From contig NZ_JAFLWW010000009.1 in assembly GCF_018555685.1 (NCBI RefSeq), positions 124,001 to 188,000 on the forward strand: DNA of 64,000 nt, read 5' to 3'. Shown piece after piece: positions 20,258 to 30,112 of the stretch. The notes beneath the pieces were generated by a model. That model was not told the origin of the DNA, made no database searches, and saw nothing but the letters and a program-made list of their open reading frames with translations. This DNA comes from Aminobacter anthyllidis (lineage in GTDB: Bacteria; Pseudomonadota; Alphaproteobacteria; Rhizobiales; Rhizobiaceae). The stretch's first letter is position 1; the number at the start of each line of letters is the position of its first letter. The translations under genes were made by a program, and so were the position numbers.

Positions 20258-20581
20258 CTGGGGTCGTCACGTCGCCAAGCAGACTGCCAGGCTTACGGCG
20301 AGACTGGCCCTGGCATCTGTCGAGGGCTGACGCCAGCACGCTACCTTGTACGTTCGGCCCTGTAGAGGGTGTGCTGGGCTCTGGGCCGGCCGCGCCGCAA
20401 CCGCGATACTGATTCTGTCGCGCTTCGAGCGCCTGACGCGAATCTAGCGGCCACGGTGACGATACGGACATTGCCGTGGACCAAGCCATTCGACCGTGCT
20501 TCGAGGACAAGCTGAATCGAAGCGTCGCGGTTTCACCGCTTACCAGAAACGACGAAGGCCGCGGTAAACCGCGGCCTTTTT
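20258..20581 (+). other. Gene-free stretch ending in a terminator, possible small RNA
   Basis: This stretch between ocd and the tRNA shows no credible protein-coding gene on either strand. It ends on the plus strand in a very good intrinsic terminator, almost 300 bases after the ocd stop. That placement suits either a long ocd 3' untranslated region or an independent small RNA. No known RNA family is recognised by eye. Confidence 0.3.
20555..20581 (+). terminator. Intrinsic terminator
   Basis: A 10-bp stem AAGGCCGCGG/CCGCGGCCTT with a TAAA loop is followed by further T residues on the plus strand. The tRNA gene ends just beyond on the opposite strand and could also use the hairpin, but its T-rich tail is weaker in that direction. 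Confidence 0.8.
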
Positions 20582-20592
20582 CGTGGGATATT

Positions 20593-20667
20593 TGGAGCGG
20601 GTGAAGCGATTCGAACGCTCGACCCCAACCTTGGCAAGGTTGTGCTCTACCCCTGAGCTACACCCGC
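20593..20667 (-). tRNA. tRNA-Gly (GCC anticodon)
   Basis: Read on the minus strand, the gene opens with GCGGGTG (acceptor stem), has TAGCTCAGGGGTAGAGCA as D-arm, an anticodon loop TTGCCAA with anticodon GCC, and GTTCGAATC as T-loop. It closes with CACCCGC, a T discriminator and an encoded CCA at 20593-20595. All four arms pair. GCC reads the GGC and GGT glycine codons. Confidence 0.96.
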
Positions 20668-20881
20668 TCGCCGCAGCTCGTCGCCGCAACGGCGCCTATA
20701 TGGCCGATGCTCGCGGCGAATGCAACAGGGAAAGCGCGATCTTTTTCCGCTATTTTTCATATGCCTGCGAAAGCCCGGAATTCTGCGGAAAGCGCGCCTG
20801 TGGATGATCGGAGCGGGCTTGTCTTGGCGGCGGCCTTTGCCCATAAACCGTTGCAACCAGCAATTTTTGGCGAAGGCATGC

Positions 20882-21394
20882 ATGACCGGCGCAACGAATC
20901 CCAAGACCAGGGCCGAGCTTTTGGCCTTCCTCGACAGCCTCGGCATCGCTGTTCAGACGCACGATCATCCGCCGCTATACACCGTCGCCGACTCACAGGC
21001 GCTGCGCGGCACAATCCCCGGCGGCCACACCAAGAACCTGTTCCTCAAGGACAAGAAGGACAACTTCTTCCTGGTCACGGTCGACGAGGAGGCAAGTGTC
21101 GACCTCAAGCAGATCCACCAGCTGATTGGAGCGTCGAGCCGGGTCTCGTTCGGCAAGCCGGAAGCTCTGATGGAGTTGCTCGGCGTTGTGCCTGGCGCGG
21201 TCACCGTCTTCGGGCTCATCAACGACGCCTCTGCCAGGGTGAAGCTGGTGCTCGACAGCGCGCTGATGGAAAACGCCGTCATCAACGCCCACCCGCTGAC
21301 CAACGAGGCGACGACCTCCATCACCAAGGCCGACCTGCTGCGATTCGTCGAGGCAACCGGCCACGATGCTGTTATCTTGAAAGTCTCGGGCTGA
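20882..21394 (+). CDS. YbaK/ProX-type aminoacyl-tRNA deacylase domain protein
   Basis: Free-standing editing-domain protein of 170 residues, probably hydrolysing mischarged aminoacyl-tRNA (family members clear Ala- or Cys-tRNA-Pro). Visible features are HDHPPLYTVADSQALRG near residue 26, GGHTKNLFLKDKKDNFFLVT near 46 with the conserved lysine, LIGASSRVSFGKPEALMELLG near 85, and PGAVTVFGLIND near 106. The length is typical of ProX/PrdX proteins. The ATG at 20882 is chosen because residues encoded upstream are unlike the family. Confidence 0.88.
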   Translation: MTGATNPKTRAELLAFLDSLGIAVQTHDHPPLYTVADSQALRGTIPGGHTKNLFLKDKKDNFFLVTVDEEASVDLKQIHQLIGASSRVSFGKPEALMELLGVVPGAVTVFGLINDASARVKLVLDSALMENAVINAHPLTNEATTSITKADLLRFVEATGHDAVILKVSG

Positions 21395-21467
21395 TCGCCA
21401 CATGGTTGCCTGACAGCCGCGCGGCCGAACAGGTCGCATGCGGGAACGACACACCGGAAGAGTGAAG

Positions 21468-22436
21468 ATGAGCAACGAAAGCAATCCCTTCGGCGGCATG
21501 GGAAGCCAGTACGCCACCAACGTGCAGTTTGGCGCGGCACCGGCCAACGGCGCTGCACCTGCGGCCGACCTCATCAAGGATACGACGACCGCGGCCTTCA
21601 CCACCGATGTGATCCAGGAATCGCGCAACCAGCCGGTGCTTGTCGACTTCTGGGCGCCGTGGTGCGGCCCATGCAAACAGCTGACCCCGGTCATCGAGCG
21701 CGTCGTCCAGGCCGCTGGTGGACGGGTGAAGCTGGTCAAGATGAACATCGACGACCATCCGGCGATTGCCGGCCAGCTCGGCATCCAGTCGATTCCTGCC
21801 GTCATTGCCTTCAAGAACGGCCAGCCGGTGGACGGTTTCATGGGCGCCGTGCCCGAAAGCCAGATCCGCGACTTCATCGACAAGATCGCCGGCAAGGATG
21901 GCGGCCAGCCTCAAATCGCCGAGGCGCTGGCGGCCGCGACGGAAGCGCGCGACGCCGGTGACCTGCAGACGGCGGCGCAGATCTATGACGCGGTGCTCGA
22001 ACAGGCGCCGGACAATATCGACGCCATCGCAGCGCTTGCCGATGTCCTCTTCGAGGCCGGTGACATCGAAGGCGCAAACGACGTGCTGGCCCGCGCGCCG
22101 GACGACAAGAAATCTACCCCTGCCCTCGTTTCGGTTCGGGCCAAGATCGCACTCGCCGAAGAGGCGGCAGCCCTTGGCGATTCCGCCGAGCTCGAGCGCA
22201 AGCTGGCGCAGAACCCCGGCGATCACCAGGCGCGTTTCGACCTCGCCATGATCCAGAACGCCAAGGGTCAGCGCACCGAGGCGGCCGACAATCTGCTCGC
22301 CATCGTCAAGGCGGACCGGACCTGGAATGACGACGGTGCACGGGCACAACTGCTCAAGCTGTTCGAAGCCTGGGGCTTCACCGACGAGGTGACGCTCGCC
22401 ACACGGCGCAAGCTGTCGTCGCTGCTGTTTTCGTGA
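21468..22436 (+). CDS. Thioredoxin domain protein with C-terminal TPR region (CnoX/YbbN type)
   Basis: Cytoplasmic redox chaperone or holdase-type protein of 322 residues. The thioredoxin domain spans about residues 42-150 with an intact active site WAPWCGPCKQ near residue 65 and the cis-proline in IQSIPAVIAF. Residues about 155-320 are alanine-rich helices in TPR-like repeats, the layout of E. coli CnoX (YbbN). Unlike E. coli CnoX, which has an altered active site, the CGPC pair is retained, so reductase activity is expected. A ribosome site GAAGAGTGAAG precedes the ATG. Confidence 0.9.
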   Translation: MSNESNPFGGMGSQYATNVQFGAAPANGAAPAADLIKDTTTAAFTTDVIQESRNQPVLVDFWAPWCGPCKQLTPVIERVVQAAGGRVKLVKMNIDDHPAIAGQLGIQSIPAVIAFKNGQPVDGFMGAVPESQIRDFIDKIAGKDGGQPQIAEALAAATEARDAGDLQTAAQIYDAVLEQAPDNIDAIAALADVLFEAGDIEGANDVLARAPDDKKSTPALVSVRAKIALAEEAAALGDSAELERKLAQNPGDHQARFDLAMIQNAKGQRTEAADNLLAIVKADRTWNDDGARAQLLKLFEAWGFTDEVTLATRRKLSSLLFS

Positions 22437-22502
22437 CGACAGCCTCGCTGCGGCCTTGCGTTTGACCGCGACGACCCCAGATGAATAGCAGCTGAGGACA
22501 AG

Positions 22503-23174
22503 ATGCAGGCAGGAAACGCGCATTACCGGCTCGACAGCGATCTGCCGACAACGCTGGCAGTGTTCCCGCTGACGGCCGCGTTGCTGCTACCGGGCGGACG
22601 CATGCCGCTCAACATCTTCGAGCCGCGCTATCTCCAGATGATCGACGACGCGATGGCAGGCTCGCGGCTGATCGGCATGATCCAGCCATCGCTCGACGGC
22701 ACTCTGCGGCCGGACGGCGAGCCGGCGCTCTGCCCGGTCGGCTGCATCGGCCGCATCACCTCGCTCGCCGAAACAGGCGATGGCCGCTACCTGATCTCGT
22801 TGCAAGGCGTCTGCCGCTTTCGGGTCACCCAGGAACTGGTCGTCAAGACGCCATTCCGGCAGTGCAAGATCGCCTCGTTCGCCGCCGACCTCGGCGAGGA
22901 CAAGGCCGGCGCGGAAGTCGACCGGCCGGCACTGCTCAAGGCATTCCGCACCTATCTCCAGGCCAACGAACTGGAGGCCGATTGGGAGAGCGTCAGTCGC
23001 GCCGACAACGCTATACTGGTCAACGCGCTGTCGATGATGGCGCCCTATGGTGCCGCCGAAAAACAGGCGCTGCTCGAAGCCCCCGATCTCAAGACCCGCG
23101 CCGAAACGCTGATCGCCATCACCGAAATGGCGCTGGCACGCGAAAACGAAGATTTCGGGTCGAGCCTGCAATAG
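22503..23174 (+). CDS. Lon-protease substrate-binding-domain (LON N-terminal) protein
   Basis: Stand-alone LON substrate-binding (PUA-like) domain protein of 223 residues without the ATPase or protease part. The family signature begins with LAVFPLTAALLLPGGRMPLNIFEPRYLQMIDDAM (here residues about 18-50), then IGMIQPS, GCIGRI, and GRYLISLQGVCRFRV near residue 97. Function in bacteria is not well defined. It sits between the thioredoxin and Trm112-like genes, a common rhizobial arrangement. Confidence 0.88.
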   Translation: MQAGNAHYRLDSDLPTTLAVFPLTAALLLPGGRMPLNIFEPRYLQMIDDAMAGSRLIGMIQPSLDGTLRPDGEPALCPVGCIGRITSLAETGDGRYLISLQGVCRFRVTQELVVKTPFRQCKIASFAADLGEDKAGAEVDRPALLKAFRTYLQANELEADWESVSRADNAILVNALSMMAPYGAAEKQALLEAPDLKTRAETLIAITEMALARENEDFGSSLQ

Positions 23175-23194
23175 GCAGCCGCCAGGAGAGCTGA

Positions 23195-23422
23195 ATGGTC
23201 GATACCAACAAGCGCGACATCGACGTCAAGCTGCTTGAGCTTTTGGCCTGCCCGCTGACCAAGGGGCCGCTGAAGTGGGATGCCGAACGCGGCGAGTTGG
23301 TCTCCAGGCTCGCACGCCTCGCCTACCCCGTGCGCGACGGAATTCCGGTGATGCTGCCGTCTGAGGCGCGGCAGATTCTCGACACCGAGGTCGCGCCCAA
23401 GAACACCTCGTCGACGGACTAA
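23195..23422 (+). CDS. Trm112-family small protein
   Basis: Small protein of 75 residues of the Trm112/YcaR group, which in eukaryotes activates methyltransferases. The motif [17 protein letters not shown] near residue 14 and [16 protein letters not shown] near residue 46 are characteristic. Only one cysteine of the four-Cys zinc site found in some homologues is present (CP), as in most alphaproteobacterial versions. AGGAGAG precedes the ATG at 23195, 20 bases after the upstream stop. Confidence 0.88.
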   Translation: MVDTNKRDIDVKLLELLACPLTKGPLKWDAERGELVSRLARLAYPVRDGIPVMLPSEARQILDTEVAPKNTSSTD

Positions 23423-23428
23423 TTCTCG

Positions 23429-23457
23429 ACACCGAAAATCGGAATCGATTTCGGTGT
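23429..23457. terminator. Hairpin between convergent Trm112-like and dnaE2 genes
   Basis: ACACCGAAAATCG and CGATTTCGGTGT pair with one bulged A around a short loop. There is no long T-run, but the position between convergent genes suggests a bidirectional terminator. Confidence 0.5.
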
Positions 23458-23517
23458 TCATGTGCACACTCAAGGCTTCCGGCCCCTGCGCCCAAGCTCG
23501 CTTTTAACGTACCTCCT

Positions 23518-26500
23518 TCATTGAAAATTACGCCCCTTGGGCATGACGCTGCTGGCCTTGCGGGCAAGCCTTTCATACGTTTGCACAACGCGTGGATCCT
23601 TTGCCGCTTTTTCGGCAACGCTTTGTCTTGCTCCGTTCGCCTGAGCAGGCGCGGCTTGAGCATCGGCGGATGCCTGCAGCTCTTCCGACATCGCGGCCAA
23701 CCAATGCGTCAGGTCCTCCATCTTGTCGGCGACGATGTGGATCACGCCTGATTCCGCCTGCAGCTTGCCGGTGACGCGGATGAACTTCGATCCCATGATG
23801 ACAGGCCGGAAACGCTCGAACACCCGCGACCAGACAATGACATTGGCGATCGAATGCTCGTCCTCCAGCGTGAGGAAGATGGCATTTCCCTTGCCCGGCC
23901 GCTGGCGCACCAGCACCAGCCCTGCGACGGAGACGCGCTGCCCGTCGGCCACGTTGCCGAGCCGGGCATTCGGTGTGATGCCAGCACGGTCGAGGTGATG
24001 CCTGAGAAAGGCCACCGGATGCGCCTTCAGCGACAGGCCGAGCGAGCGGTAGTCGTGGATGACATGTTCGCCGAGGGGCATTGACGGCAAATGCATCTCG
24101 GGTTCGTTGTTGGCCAGCTGGACGTCGGGACGGTCGAACAGCGGCAGCATCTCGGCGGCACTCCTGCCGTCGAGCGCACGCACCGCCCAGAGTGCGGCAC
24201 GCCTGTCGATATCGATCGAGCGGAAAGCATCAGCCTGGGCAAGCAACTCGATCTCGCCGACATCGAGCCCCGAGCGCAGCCAGACATCACGTACCGAGGC
24301 GTAGCCCTTGCCGCGCCGCTCGACGAAAACCTGCATCTTCTTGTCGGAAAGCCCCTTGATCTGGCGGAAGCCGAGCCGGACAGCGTGGCTGGTCCTGATG
24401 ACATCCCGCATTTCGGCGTGGCGTTGCTGAATGCGTTTTGGGTCGAAGCCTGAGCGCTCGAGCGTGCAGTCCCAGACGGATTGGTTGATATCGATCTGTC
24501 GGATCTCGACGCCGTGGTCCTGCGCATCGCGTACAAGCTGAGCCGGCCGGTAGAAGCCCATCGGCTGAGCGTTCAGGATCGCCGCGCAGAACACGTCTGG
24601 ATAGTATGCCTTGAACCAGCAGGAGGCGTAGACGAGCAGCGCAAAGGCCGCGGCATGGCTCTCGGGGAAACCGTACTCGCCAAAACCCTCGATCTGCTTG
24701 AAACAACGCTCGGCAAAGTCGCGCTCGTAACCACGCTCCACCATGCCCTTGATCATGCGGTCGCGGTAATTGCCGATCGTGCCGGTGCGCTTGAAGGTCG
24801 CCATGGCGCGCCTGAGCTGGTCGGCCTCGCCGGGCGTGAAGCCACCTGCGACGATGGCGATTTTCATCGCCTGCTCCTGGAACAGCGGCACGCCCAGCGT
24901 CTTGCCCAGGATGTCTTCGAGCTCCTTCTTGGGGAAATCTACCTTTTCCTTGCCCTGCCGCCGCCTGAGATAGGGGTGCACCATGTCGCCCTGGATCGGA
25001 CCGGGCCTCACGATCGCCACCTCGATGACAAGGTCATAGAATTCGCGCGGCTGGAGCCGCGGCAACATCGACATCTGCGCCCGGCTTTCGATCTGGAAGA
25101 CTCCAAGCGTATCGGCGCGGCAGATCATGTCATAGACTTTCTGGTCCCCCGCTGGAATCGTCGCCAATTCGAGTGGGCGGTCATGCTCGTCGCGGACACC
25201 ATATTGCTTGGTCAGCATGTCGAAGGCCTTGCGCAGGCAAGTCAGCATGCCGAGCGCCAGGACGTCGACCTTCAATATGCCGACGGCATCGAGGTCGTCC
25301 TTGTCCCACTCGACCATCTTGCGCTCGTCCATCGCCGTCTTGACGATCGGCACGATCTCGTCGAGTCGGTCGCGAGTGATAACGAAGCCGCCGACATGCT
25401 GCGACAGGTGGCGTGGAAAACCCATGATGCCGTTGGCATGTTCGATCACATGCCTGGTCACCGGATCAGCCTTGTCGAGCCCTCCGGCTGCCGTTTCCTT
25501 CTCGCCAAGCACGGAGGAGTACCAGCCCCATATCGACCCCGACAAAGCCCCCCTGACGTCATCCGACAGTCCCATCGCCTTGGCCACCTCGCGCAGAGCC
25601 GAGCGACCGCGATAGGTGACGACGGAGGCGGCGAGCGCGGTCCGCTTGGAGCTGTATCTTTCGTAGATGAACTCGATGACCTCGTTGCGCCGCTCGTGCT
25701 CGAAGTCGACGTCGATATCTGGCGGCTCGCCACGCTCCTCCGAGATGAAGCGCTCGAAAAGCACATCGACGATGTCGGGTCCGACGTCGGTGATGCCGAT
25801 GCAGAAGCAGATGACCGAATTGGCAGCAGATCCGCGCCCCTGGCAGAGGATTTCCTTCGAGCGGGCGAACTTCACGATCTCGTGGACGGTGAGGAAATAG
25901 CGGGCGTAATTGAGCTTTTCGACGATACCGAGCTCATGCCGGATGATGCCCTGCACCTTCTCCGGAACGCCATCCGGGTAGCGCTTTTTTGCTCCTTCCC
26001 AGGTCAGCCTTTCCAACTCCGCCTGAGGTTCGAGGCCCGATTCCGTCGGTTCGTCGGGATAATTGTATTGGAGCTCCTTCAGCGAGAAATGCAGGCTTTC
26101 AGCAAATCGCAGCGTCTCGGCAAGGGCCTCCGGATGATTGCGGAAAAGCCTCGCCATATCGGCCGGTGGCTTGAGGTGGCGTTCGGCATTCGCCTTGAGC
26201 TCAAGGCCGGCCTCGGCAACAGGCACGCTGAGGCGGATCGCCGTCAGCACGTCCTGCAGCGGCCGCTGGCTCGGGGCATGGTAGAGCGCATCATTGGTCG
26301 CCATCAGCGGCACGCCTGCCATGGCGGCCATGGTCGCGGCCTGCTCGATCCTGAAACGGTCGCTGCCGCCAAAATTCGGCGCCACCGCCAGCCACAAGGA
26401 GGTGCCAAACCGCTCCTTGAGACTGCGCAGAAGCGTGACGTCATCTTCGGTCGCAGCCGTGACGTCGGGCAGGACGGCAAGCGACAGCAGGTCGCCCCAC

Positions 26501-26865
26501 TCGAAAAGATCTTCCCGGTAGAGAAGCGGTGCACCCTTTTCGCTCTCATCCCGGGTATTGGCCTGGGTGAGCAGGCGGCACAGATGACCCCAACCCTTGC
26601 GATCCCTTGGGTAGGCGAGCATGTCGGGCGTGCCATCAGCGAAAACCAGGCGGCATCCCGGGTGGTAGGCCAGCCCCTCCGTCTGGGCCATCTTCCAGGC
26701 GCGCACGGTGCCCGCCACGGTGTTGCAGTCGGCAAGGCCGATGGCGGAAAGCCCCAGGAACTTCGCCGCGATCACCAGCTCTTCCGGCGCGGAAGCACCG
26801 CGCAGGAAAGAGAAATTCGACTGGATGCCGAATTCGGCATAGGCGATCGGAGCTGCGGCGCTCAT
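23518..26865 (-). CDS. dnaE2: Error-prone DNA polymerase III alpha subunit DnaE2
   Basis: Catalytic polymerase of the SOS mutasome, 1115 residues. An N-terminal PHP domain ([19 protein letters not shown]), a C-family palm with the metal-binding [12 protein letters not shown] near residue 380, a [16 protein letters not shown] segment, the helix-hairpin region and a C-terminal OB fold are visible. The ending PKGRNFQ is the DnaE2 tail. The ATG at 26865 overlaps the imuB stop by four bases (ATGA); the 47 residues encoded upstream in frame overlap imuB and are rejected. With ImuA and ImuB it performs translesion synthesis and damage-induced mutagenesis. Confidence 0.96.
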   Translation of the reverse strand: MSAAAPIAYAEFGIQSNFSFLRGASAPEELVIAAKFLGLSAIGLADCNTVAGTVRAWKMAQTEGLAYHPGCRLVFADGTPDMLAYPRDRKGWGHLCRLLTQANTRDESEKGAPLLYREDLFEWGDLLSLAVLPDVTAATEDDVTLLRSLKERFGTSLWLAVAPNFGGSDRFRIEQAATMAAMAGVPLMATNDALYHAPSQRPLQDVLTAIRLSVPVAEAGLELKANAERHLKPPADMARLFRNHPEALAETLRFAESLHFSLKELQYNYPDEPTESGLEPQAELERLTWEGAKKRYPDGVPEKVQGIIRHELGIVEKLNYARYFLTVHEIVKFARSKEILCQGRGSAANSVICFCIGITDVGPDIVDVLFERFISEERGEPPDIDVDFEHERRNEVIEFIYERYSSKRTALAASVVTYRGRSALREVAKAMGLSDDVRGALSGSIWGWYSSVLGEKETAAGGLDKADPVTRHVIEHANGIMGFPRHLSQHVGGFVITRDRLDEIVPIVKTAMDERKMVEWDKDDLDAVGILKVDVLALGMLTCLRKAFDMLTKQYGVRDEHDRPLELATIPAGDQKVYDMICRADTLGVFQIESRAQMSMLPRLQPREFYDLVIEVAIVRPGPIQGDMVHPYLRRRQGKEKVDFPKKELEDILGKTLGVPLFQEQAMKIAIVAGGFTPGEADQLRRAMATFKRTGTIGNYRDRMIKGMVERGYERDFAERCFKQIEGFGEYGFPESHAAAFALLVYASCWFKAYYPDVFCAAILNAQPMGFYRPAQLVRDAQDHGVEIRQIDINQSVWDCTLERSGFDPKRIQQRHAEMRDVIRTSHAVRLGFRQIKGLSDKKMQVFVERRGKGYASVRDVWLRSGLDVGEIELLAQADAFRSIDIDRRAALWAVRALDGRSAAEMLPLFDRPDVQLANNEPEMHLPSMPLGEHVIHDYRSLGLSLKAHPVAFLRHHLDRAGITPNARLGNVADGQRVSVAGLVLVRQRPGKGNAIFLTLEDEHSIANVIVWSRVFERFRPVIMGSKFIRVTGKLQAESGVIHIVADKMEDLTHWLAAMSEELQASADAQAAPAQANGARQSVAEKAAKDPRVVQTYERLARKASSVMPKGRNFQ

Positions 26866-28463
26866 GCGAAGACCCCGTGCAGGAACCAGCGTGGCACCGC
26901 TTGCGCATTGTAGAGGCCCTGCCGGTAGAGCCAGTAGCGACGGCCCTCGGCGTCCTCGATACGGTAGTAGTCGCGCGTCGGCGCGTCCGCGTCCTCGCGC
27001 CACCACTCCGGTGCGATGCGCTCGGGCCCTTCCGCTCGAGCCACGCGATGCAGCGCCCGGCGCCAGTGGAAATTGAGCGGCGGGCCATCGGGGACCTCGG
27101 TCGCCGGCACGTCGATGGGTTCGGGTTGCCGGAACAGGCGGATGGGGCGGTCGACCTGTCGAGGGTGCCGGCCGGCTTGCTGCACCGCCCTGGCCGGACG
27201 CGCGACCTGGCCTTTGCGCGCCTCCTCCTGGGCATAGGGCCGGGCAGGCGCGGCACGTTCGGGCAAATGGCTCTCGACGGGGACGGCTTCGAGCACCGCA
27301 GCCTCACCAAGGCGGGCACCGATGCGATCGGCAAAGATCGCCAGCTCCTCCCCGCCATCCTCGACCTCGCCGGCAAGGTCGGCCTGGCGTGCGTCGAATC
27401 GGGCTGTCGACAGGGCGGAGAGACGCACGAGGTCGAAGCCGTAGCCGGCATCGATGGTCTCGCCGAGCGTCGCCAGCCGCTCATGGAACAGTCTGCGCAC
27501 CAGTGTCGGCTCGCGGATGGGGCGCGAGGCGCCGACAGTTATGCGGCTGACCATGCCGTCGACCCTGAACAGCAGGAGTTCGAGGGCGCGTGCGCCCTCT
27601 TCCCTGCGTTCGAGATCGACCTTGAGGGTGGCGGCGAGCAGGCCGATCAGCCGCTCGATGTCGTCGATGAGCGACAGCGGGTCGGCGAGATGGCGTTCGA
27701 CCGAAAGCGGCGCGACGGGCAGGCGCGGCGAGATCGCCTCCTCGAGCCGGCCCAACGCCTGGTCGAGGCGCTCGATGAGCTCGGTACCGAAGCGGCGGAC
27801 GAGCGGCGCGCGCGGTCCGTCCATGATGGCACCCACTGTCCGTAGCCCGACGCTTTCGAGGCTCGCCTTCGTCCTGGCATCAATCCGCAGCGCCGACAGC
27901 GGCAGGCGGGAAAGGAAATTGCGCTCGCTGCCCGGGGCCAGAATATGGCCGGTGGCGAAACGGGCCGCCGCCCATGCCGCGCCCGGTGTGGAGGCAAGAC
28001 CGGCACGCACGTCGAAGCCCTGGTGGAAAAACCGCGCCATCAGATCGGCGAGCAGCGCCTTTTCGCCACCGAAGAGATGGGCACAGCCGGTAATATCGAG
28101 GAACAGCCCGTTTTCACCGTCGATCGCGACCAGCGGCGTGTAGCGGTCGCACCAGTCGGCAAGGCCTTCGAGCAGCCGGCGGTCGGCCTCGGGATCGGCT
28201 TCGACGACGTCGATGTCGGGGTGCATGGCGCGCGCCTCGGCGATGCCCATGCCCGGCTTCAGCCGGAGCGCCTCAGCCCGTGCGTCGAGGCCGGCGATGC
28301 GCTGGGTGTTGCTCTCGCGATGGCTTGTTACCAGCGGTTTCAGCGGCTGCGGGCTTGAACGCCAGGACCGCCCCAGCCTGCGCCGGAGGACGCGTTCGGC
28401 CGCGAGATGGGGAAACCACAGCGACACGATTCTCTGGGTTTCGTTCTGCGAGGGTGCGTGCAT
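26862..28463 (-). CDS. imuB: Y-family polymerase-like mutasome protein ImuB
   Basis: Adapter of the ImuA-ImuB-DnaE2 mutasome, about 533 residues. It has the Y-family fold but begins [18 protein letters not shown], lacking the acidic catalytic residues of true Y polymerases, as known for ImuB. The segments [29 protein letters not shown] and [26 protein letters not shown] follow family order. The ATG at 28463 gives the conserved N-terminus, which places its first 191 bases inside the end of imuA in a different frame. Confidence 0.92.
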   Translation of the reverse strand: MHAPSQNETQRIVSLWFPHLAAERVLRRRLGRSWRSSPQPLKPLVTSHRESNTQRIAGLDARAEALRLKPGMGIAEARAMHPDIDVVEADPEADRRLLEGLADWCDRYTPLVAIDGENGLFLDITGCAHLFGGEKALLADLMARFFHQGFDVRAGLASTPGAAWAAARFATGHILAPGSERNFLSRLPLSALRIDARTKASLESVGLRTVGAIMDGPRAPLVRRFGTELIERLDQALGRLEEAISPRLPVAPLSVERHLADPLSLIDDIERLIGLLAATLKVDLERREEGARALELLLFRVDGMVSRITVGASRPIREPTLVRRLFHERLATLGETIDAGYGFDLVRLSALSTARFDARQADLAGEVEDGGEELAIFADRIGARLGEAAVLEAVPVESHLPERAAPARPYAQEEARKGQVARPARAVQQAGRHPRQVDRPIRLFRQPEPIDVPATEVPDGPPLNFHWRRALHRVARAEGPERIAPEWWREDADAPTRDYYRIEDAEGRRYWLYRQGLYNAQAVPRWFLHGVFA

Positions 28464-29259
28464 CGGGGTTCCATTCCAGAATGAAGCTGCCGGGAAGAGC
28501 CGTGCGGCTCTTGCCGATCTCGACAGCGAAGGCGGGTGCTGCGATCGAACCGGCCAGCGGACCGAGAAGCGTCTGCCGCAGGTTGGCAGGCGCGGGAGAG
28601 ACGACCAGCCGGACGGGTGCCGCCGTCGGCTCCGGCGCGGCCGACTGGCGCAGCAGGAAGACGGGCCGGCCGCTGTCTTGCGCCCGGCGGTGCAGGCGCC
28701 GCGTCGCCGTGAGGTCAACGATGCGCGGGTTGCCGCGCAGTTCGACGACGATGGCCGCGATCTCCTCGATGCGGGCGGCCTCCTCGGCGATCCAGAGCAC
28801 GTCTGAGGCTTTCGGCGCCTCGGCAAGCAGCAGGCTTTCGGCTGACATGCCGAAGAAGCTGGCGAGACCCGGCGCGTAGGGAAGCCCCGCCTCCCGGAAC
28901 ATCTCGGTGGTGCCGACCCACAGCACCAGATCATTGCGCCGCGACCGCTCCTTCAGCATGCCGCTGACGAGACAGAGGGCGAGCCCCGCGGCGGCACCGG
29001 CATTGCGGGTTTCGGTGCCATGGATCTCGGTCAGCGCCGCCTTCGGCAGGCCACCGCCGAGCACCTTGTCGAGCCGCTCGACACCCGTCGGCAGGAAGAA
29101 GTCGCGCGCCGAGGCATGGCCGTTGCGGCGGACCAAAAGCCCCGCGACCGGCTGGCCGTCGGCAGGCGCGACCAGCCTTTCGGCCAGCGTGCCCTCGATC
29201 TTCGCGATCTTCTGGCGCAAGGCAAAAACGACGTCCTGCGCCACGGCGCTGGTCGCCAT
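28273..29259 (-). CDS. imuA: Mutasome protein ImuA (RecA/SulA-like)
   Basis: First gene of the SOS mutasome operon, 328 residues. The RecA-like core is recognised from LPTGVERLDKVLGGGLPKAALTEIHGTE near residue 50 and LVLWVGTTEMFREAGLPYAPGLASFFGM near 112. A GGAGG site precedes the ATG at 29259. The C-terminal ~60 residues are proline- and arginine-rich and overlap the imuB start. A LexA box lies 23-37 bases upstream of the start. Confidence 0.9.
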   Translation of the reverse strand: MATSAVAQDVVFALRQKIAKIEGTLAERLVAPADGQPVAGLLVRRNGHASARDFFLPTGVERLDKVLGGGLPKAALTEIHGTETRNAGAAAGLALCLVSGMLKERSRRNDLVLWVGTTEMFREAGLPYAPGLASFFGMSAESLLLAEAPKASDVLWIAEEAARIEEIAAIVVELRGNPRIVDLTATRRLHRRAQDSGRPVFLLRQSAAPEPTAAPVRLVVSPAPANLRQTLLGPLAGSIAAPAFAVEIGKSRTALPGSFILEWNPDARTLAERNPENRVAVVSPSRGRTRPPAQAGAVLAFKPAAAETAGNKPSREQHPAHRRPRRTG

Positions 29260-29281
29260 GTCGATCTGCCTCCGGCTAATT

Positions 29282-29296
29282 GTTCCTGTTATGTTC
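29282..29296. promoter_or_regulatory. LexA (SOS) box of alphaproteobacterial type upstream of imuA
   Basis: GTTC-CTGTTAT-GTTC matches the direct-repeat GTTC-N7-GTTC LexA site known in alphaproteobacteria with no mismatch. It is centred about 30 bases upstream of the imuA start, so DNA damage should derepress imuA-imuB-dnaE2. Confidence 0.85.
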
Positions 29297-29452
29297 TTAT
29301 AGATTCCAGAGGCGCCGGTGAGAGTCAAGCCGATTCACAGGGAATTTATTCCTCTCTCTGGAGAGCCCTGCTCATCGCTTATTTGTCGCCCGAGCGGCAA
29401 AGGCCTCGTAAGCGCGGCGGCAAAGGGCTATATGCCCCCAAAAGGACAAAGA

Positions 29453-29875
29453 ATGGCCCGCATTTACAAGACTCGCGCCTGGCATGACCAGCTTTCGCCC
29501 TCGATCGAGGAGATGGAGCTTCTGGCGCTCGAAGCCTATGCGCATCTGCCGGAGGAGTTTCGCCAGCTGACCGGCGAGGTCGTCATCCTGCTGACCGAAT
29601 TCCCCACCGACGAGATCATGGACGACCTGTCGCTGGAGACGCCGTTCGACCTGCTCGGCCTGTTCGAGGGACGCGGCATCGCCGAGCGCTGGAACCCGCA
29701 GACCGGCGAAGGCCCCAACCGCGTCACGCTCTACCGCCGCGCCATTCTCGACTACTGGGCCGAGAACGAGGAGACGCTGGGCGACATCGTCACCCATGTG
29801 CTGATCCATGAGATCGGCCACCATTTCGGCCTGTCCGACGAGGACATGGAGCGGCTGGAGGAAGCCGCCGAATAG
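29453..29875 (+). CDS. Metallopeptidase family (zincin-like) protein
   Basis: Small zincin-like protein of 140 residues. The zinc motif HEIGHHFGLSDEDM near residue 121 fits HExxHxxGxxD. Before it lie the conserved PDEIMDDLSLETPFDLLGLFEG-like segment (residues about 52-72) and NRVTLYRRAILDYW near 92. The family is conserved and of unknown substrate. The ATG at 29453 starts MARIYKTRAW; the open frame upstream overlaps the SOS promoter region. Confidence 0.85.
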   Translation: MARIYKTRAWHDQLSPSIEEMELLALEAYAHLPEEFRQLTGEVVILLTEFPTDEIMDDLSLETPFDLLGLFEGRGIAERWNPQTGEGPNRVTLYRRAILDYWAENEETLGDIVTHVLIHEIGHHFGLSDEDMERLEEAAE

Positions 29876-29892
29876 CGGCAACTCCCCGACAA

Positions 29893-30099
29893 TCAGTAGT
29901 CGCCGAGCTTGATGTCAGGCGTATACTCGGCGCCTTCGACATCCTTCACCACCGCCTGGCCGCAGCGCATCGTCCTGGTTTCGGCGTCGAACGAATAGGT
30001 CGGCGAGCCGAACAGGTGCCAGCCCTTGTTCACGGCAGCCGTGACCTTGTGGCAGAAGGTGGCGTCGTCGGGGCCGGTCAGGAAGCGGTAGAGTTTCAT
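29893..30099 (-). CDS. DUF1737-type small protein
   Basis: 68-residue protein beginning MKLYRFLTGPDDATFCHKVTAAVNKGWHLFGSPTYSFD (residues 1-38), the pattern of DUF1737 proteins (a short domain with the KGW-LxGSP core). No signal peptide or membrane segment. It starts 14 bases after the end of the CoA-ester lyase gene on the same strand, so it is probably cotranscribed. Function unknown. Confidence 0.8.
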   Translation of the reverse strand: MKLYRFLTGPDDATFCHKVTAAVNKGWHLFGSPTYSFDAETRTMRCGQAVVKDVEGAEYTPDIKLGDY

Positions 30100-30112
30100 G
30101 GCGGTGTCCCTT

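Noticed and set aside
24481-26913. Long plus-strand open frame (about 810 codons) opposite dnaE2
   Set aside because: It is antisense to a well-conserved polymerase gene. High GC content keeps the opposite frame open. Its translation has no recognisable domain.
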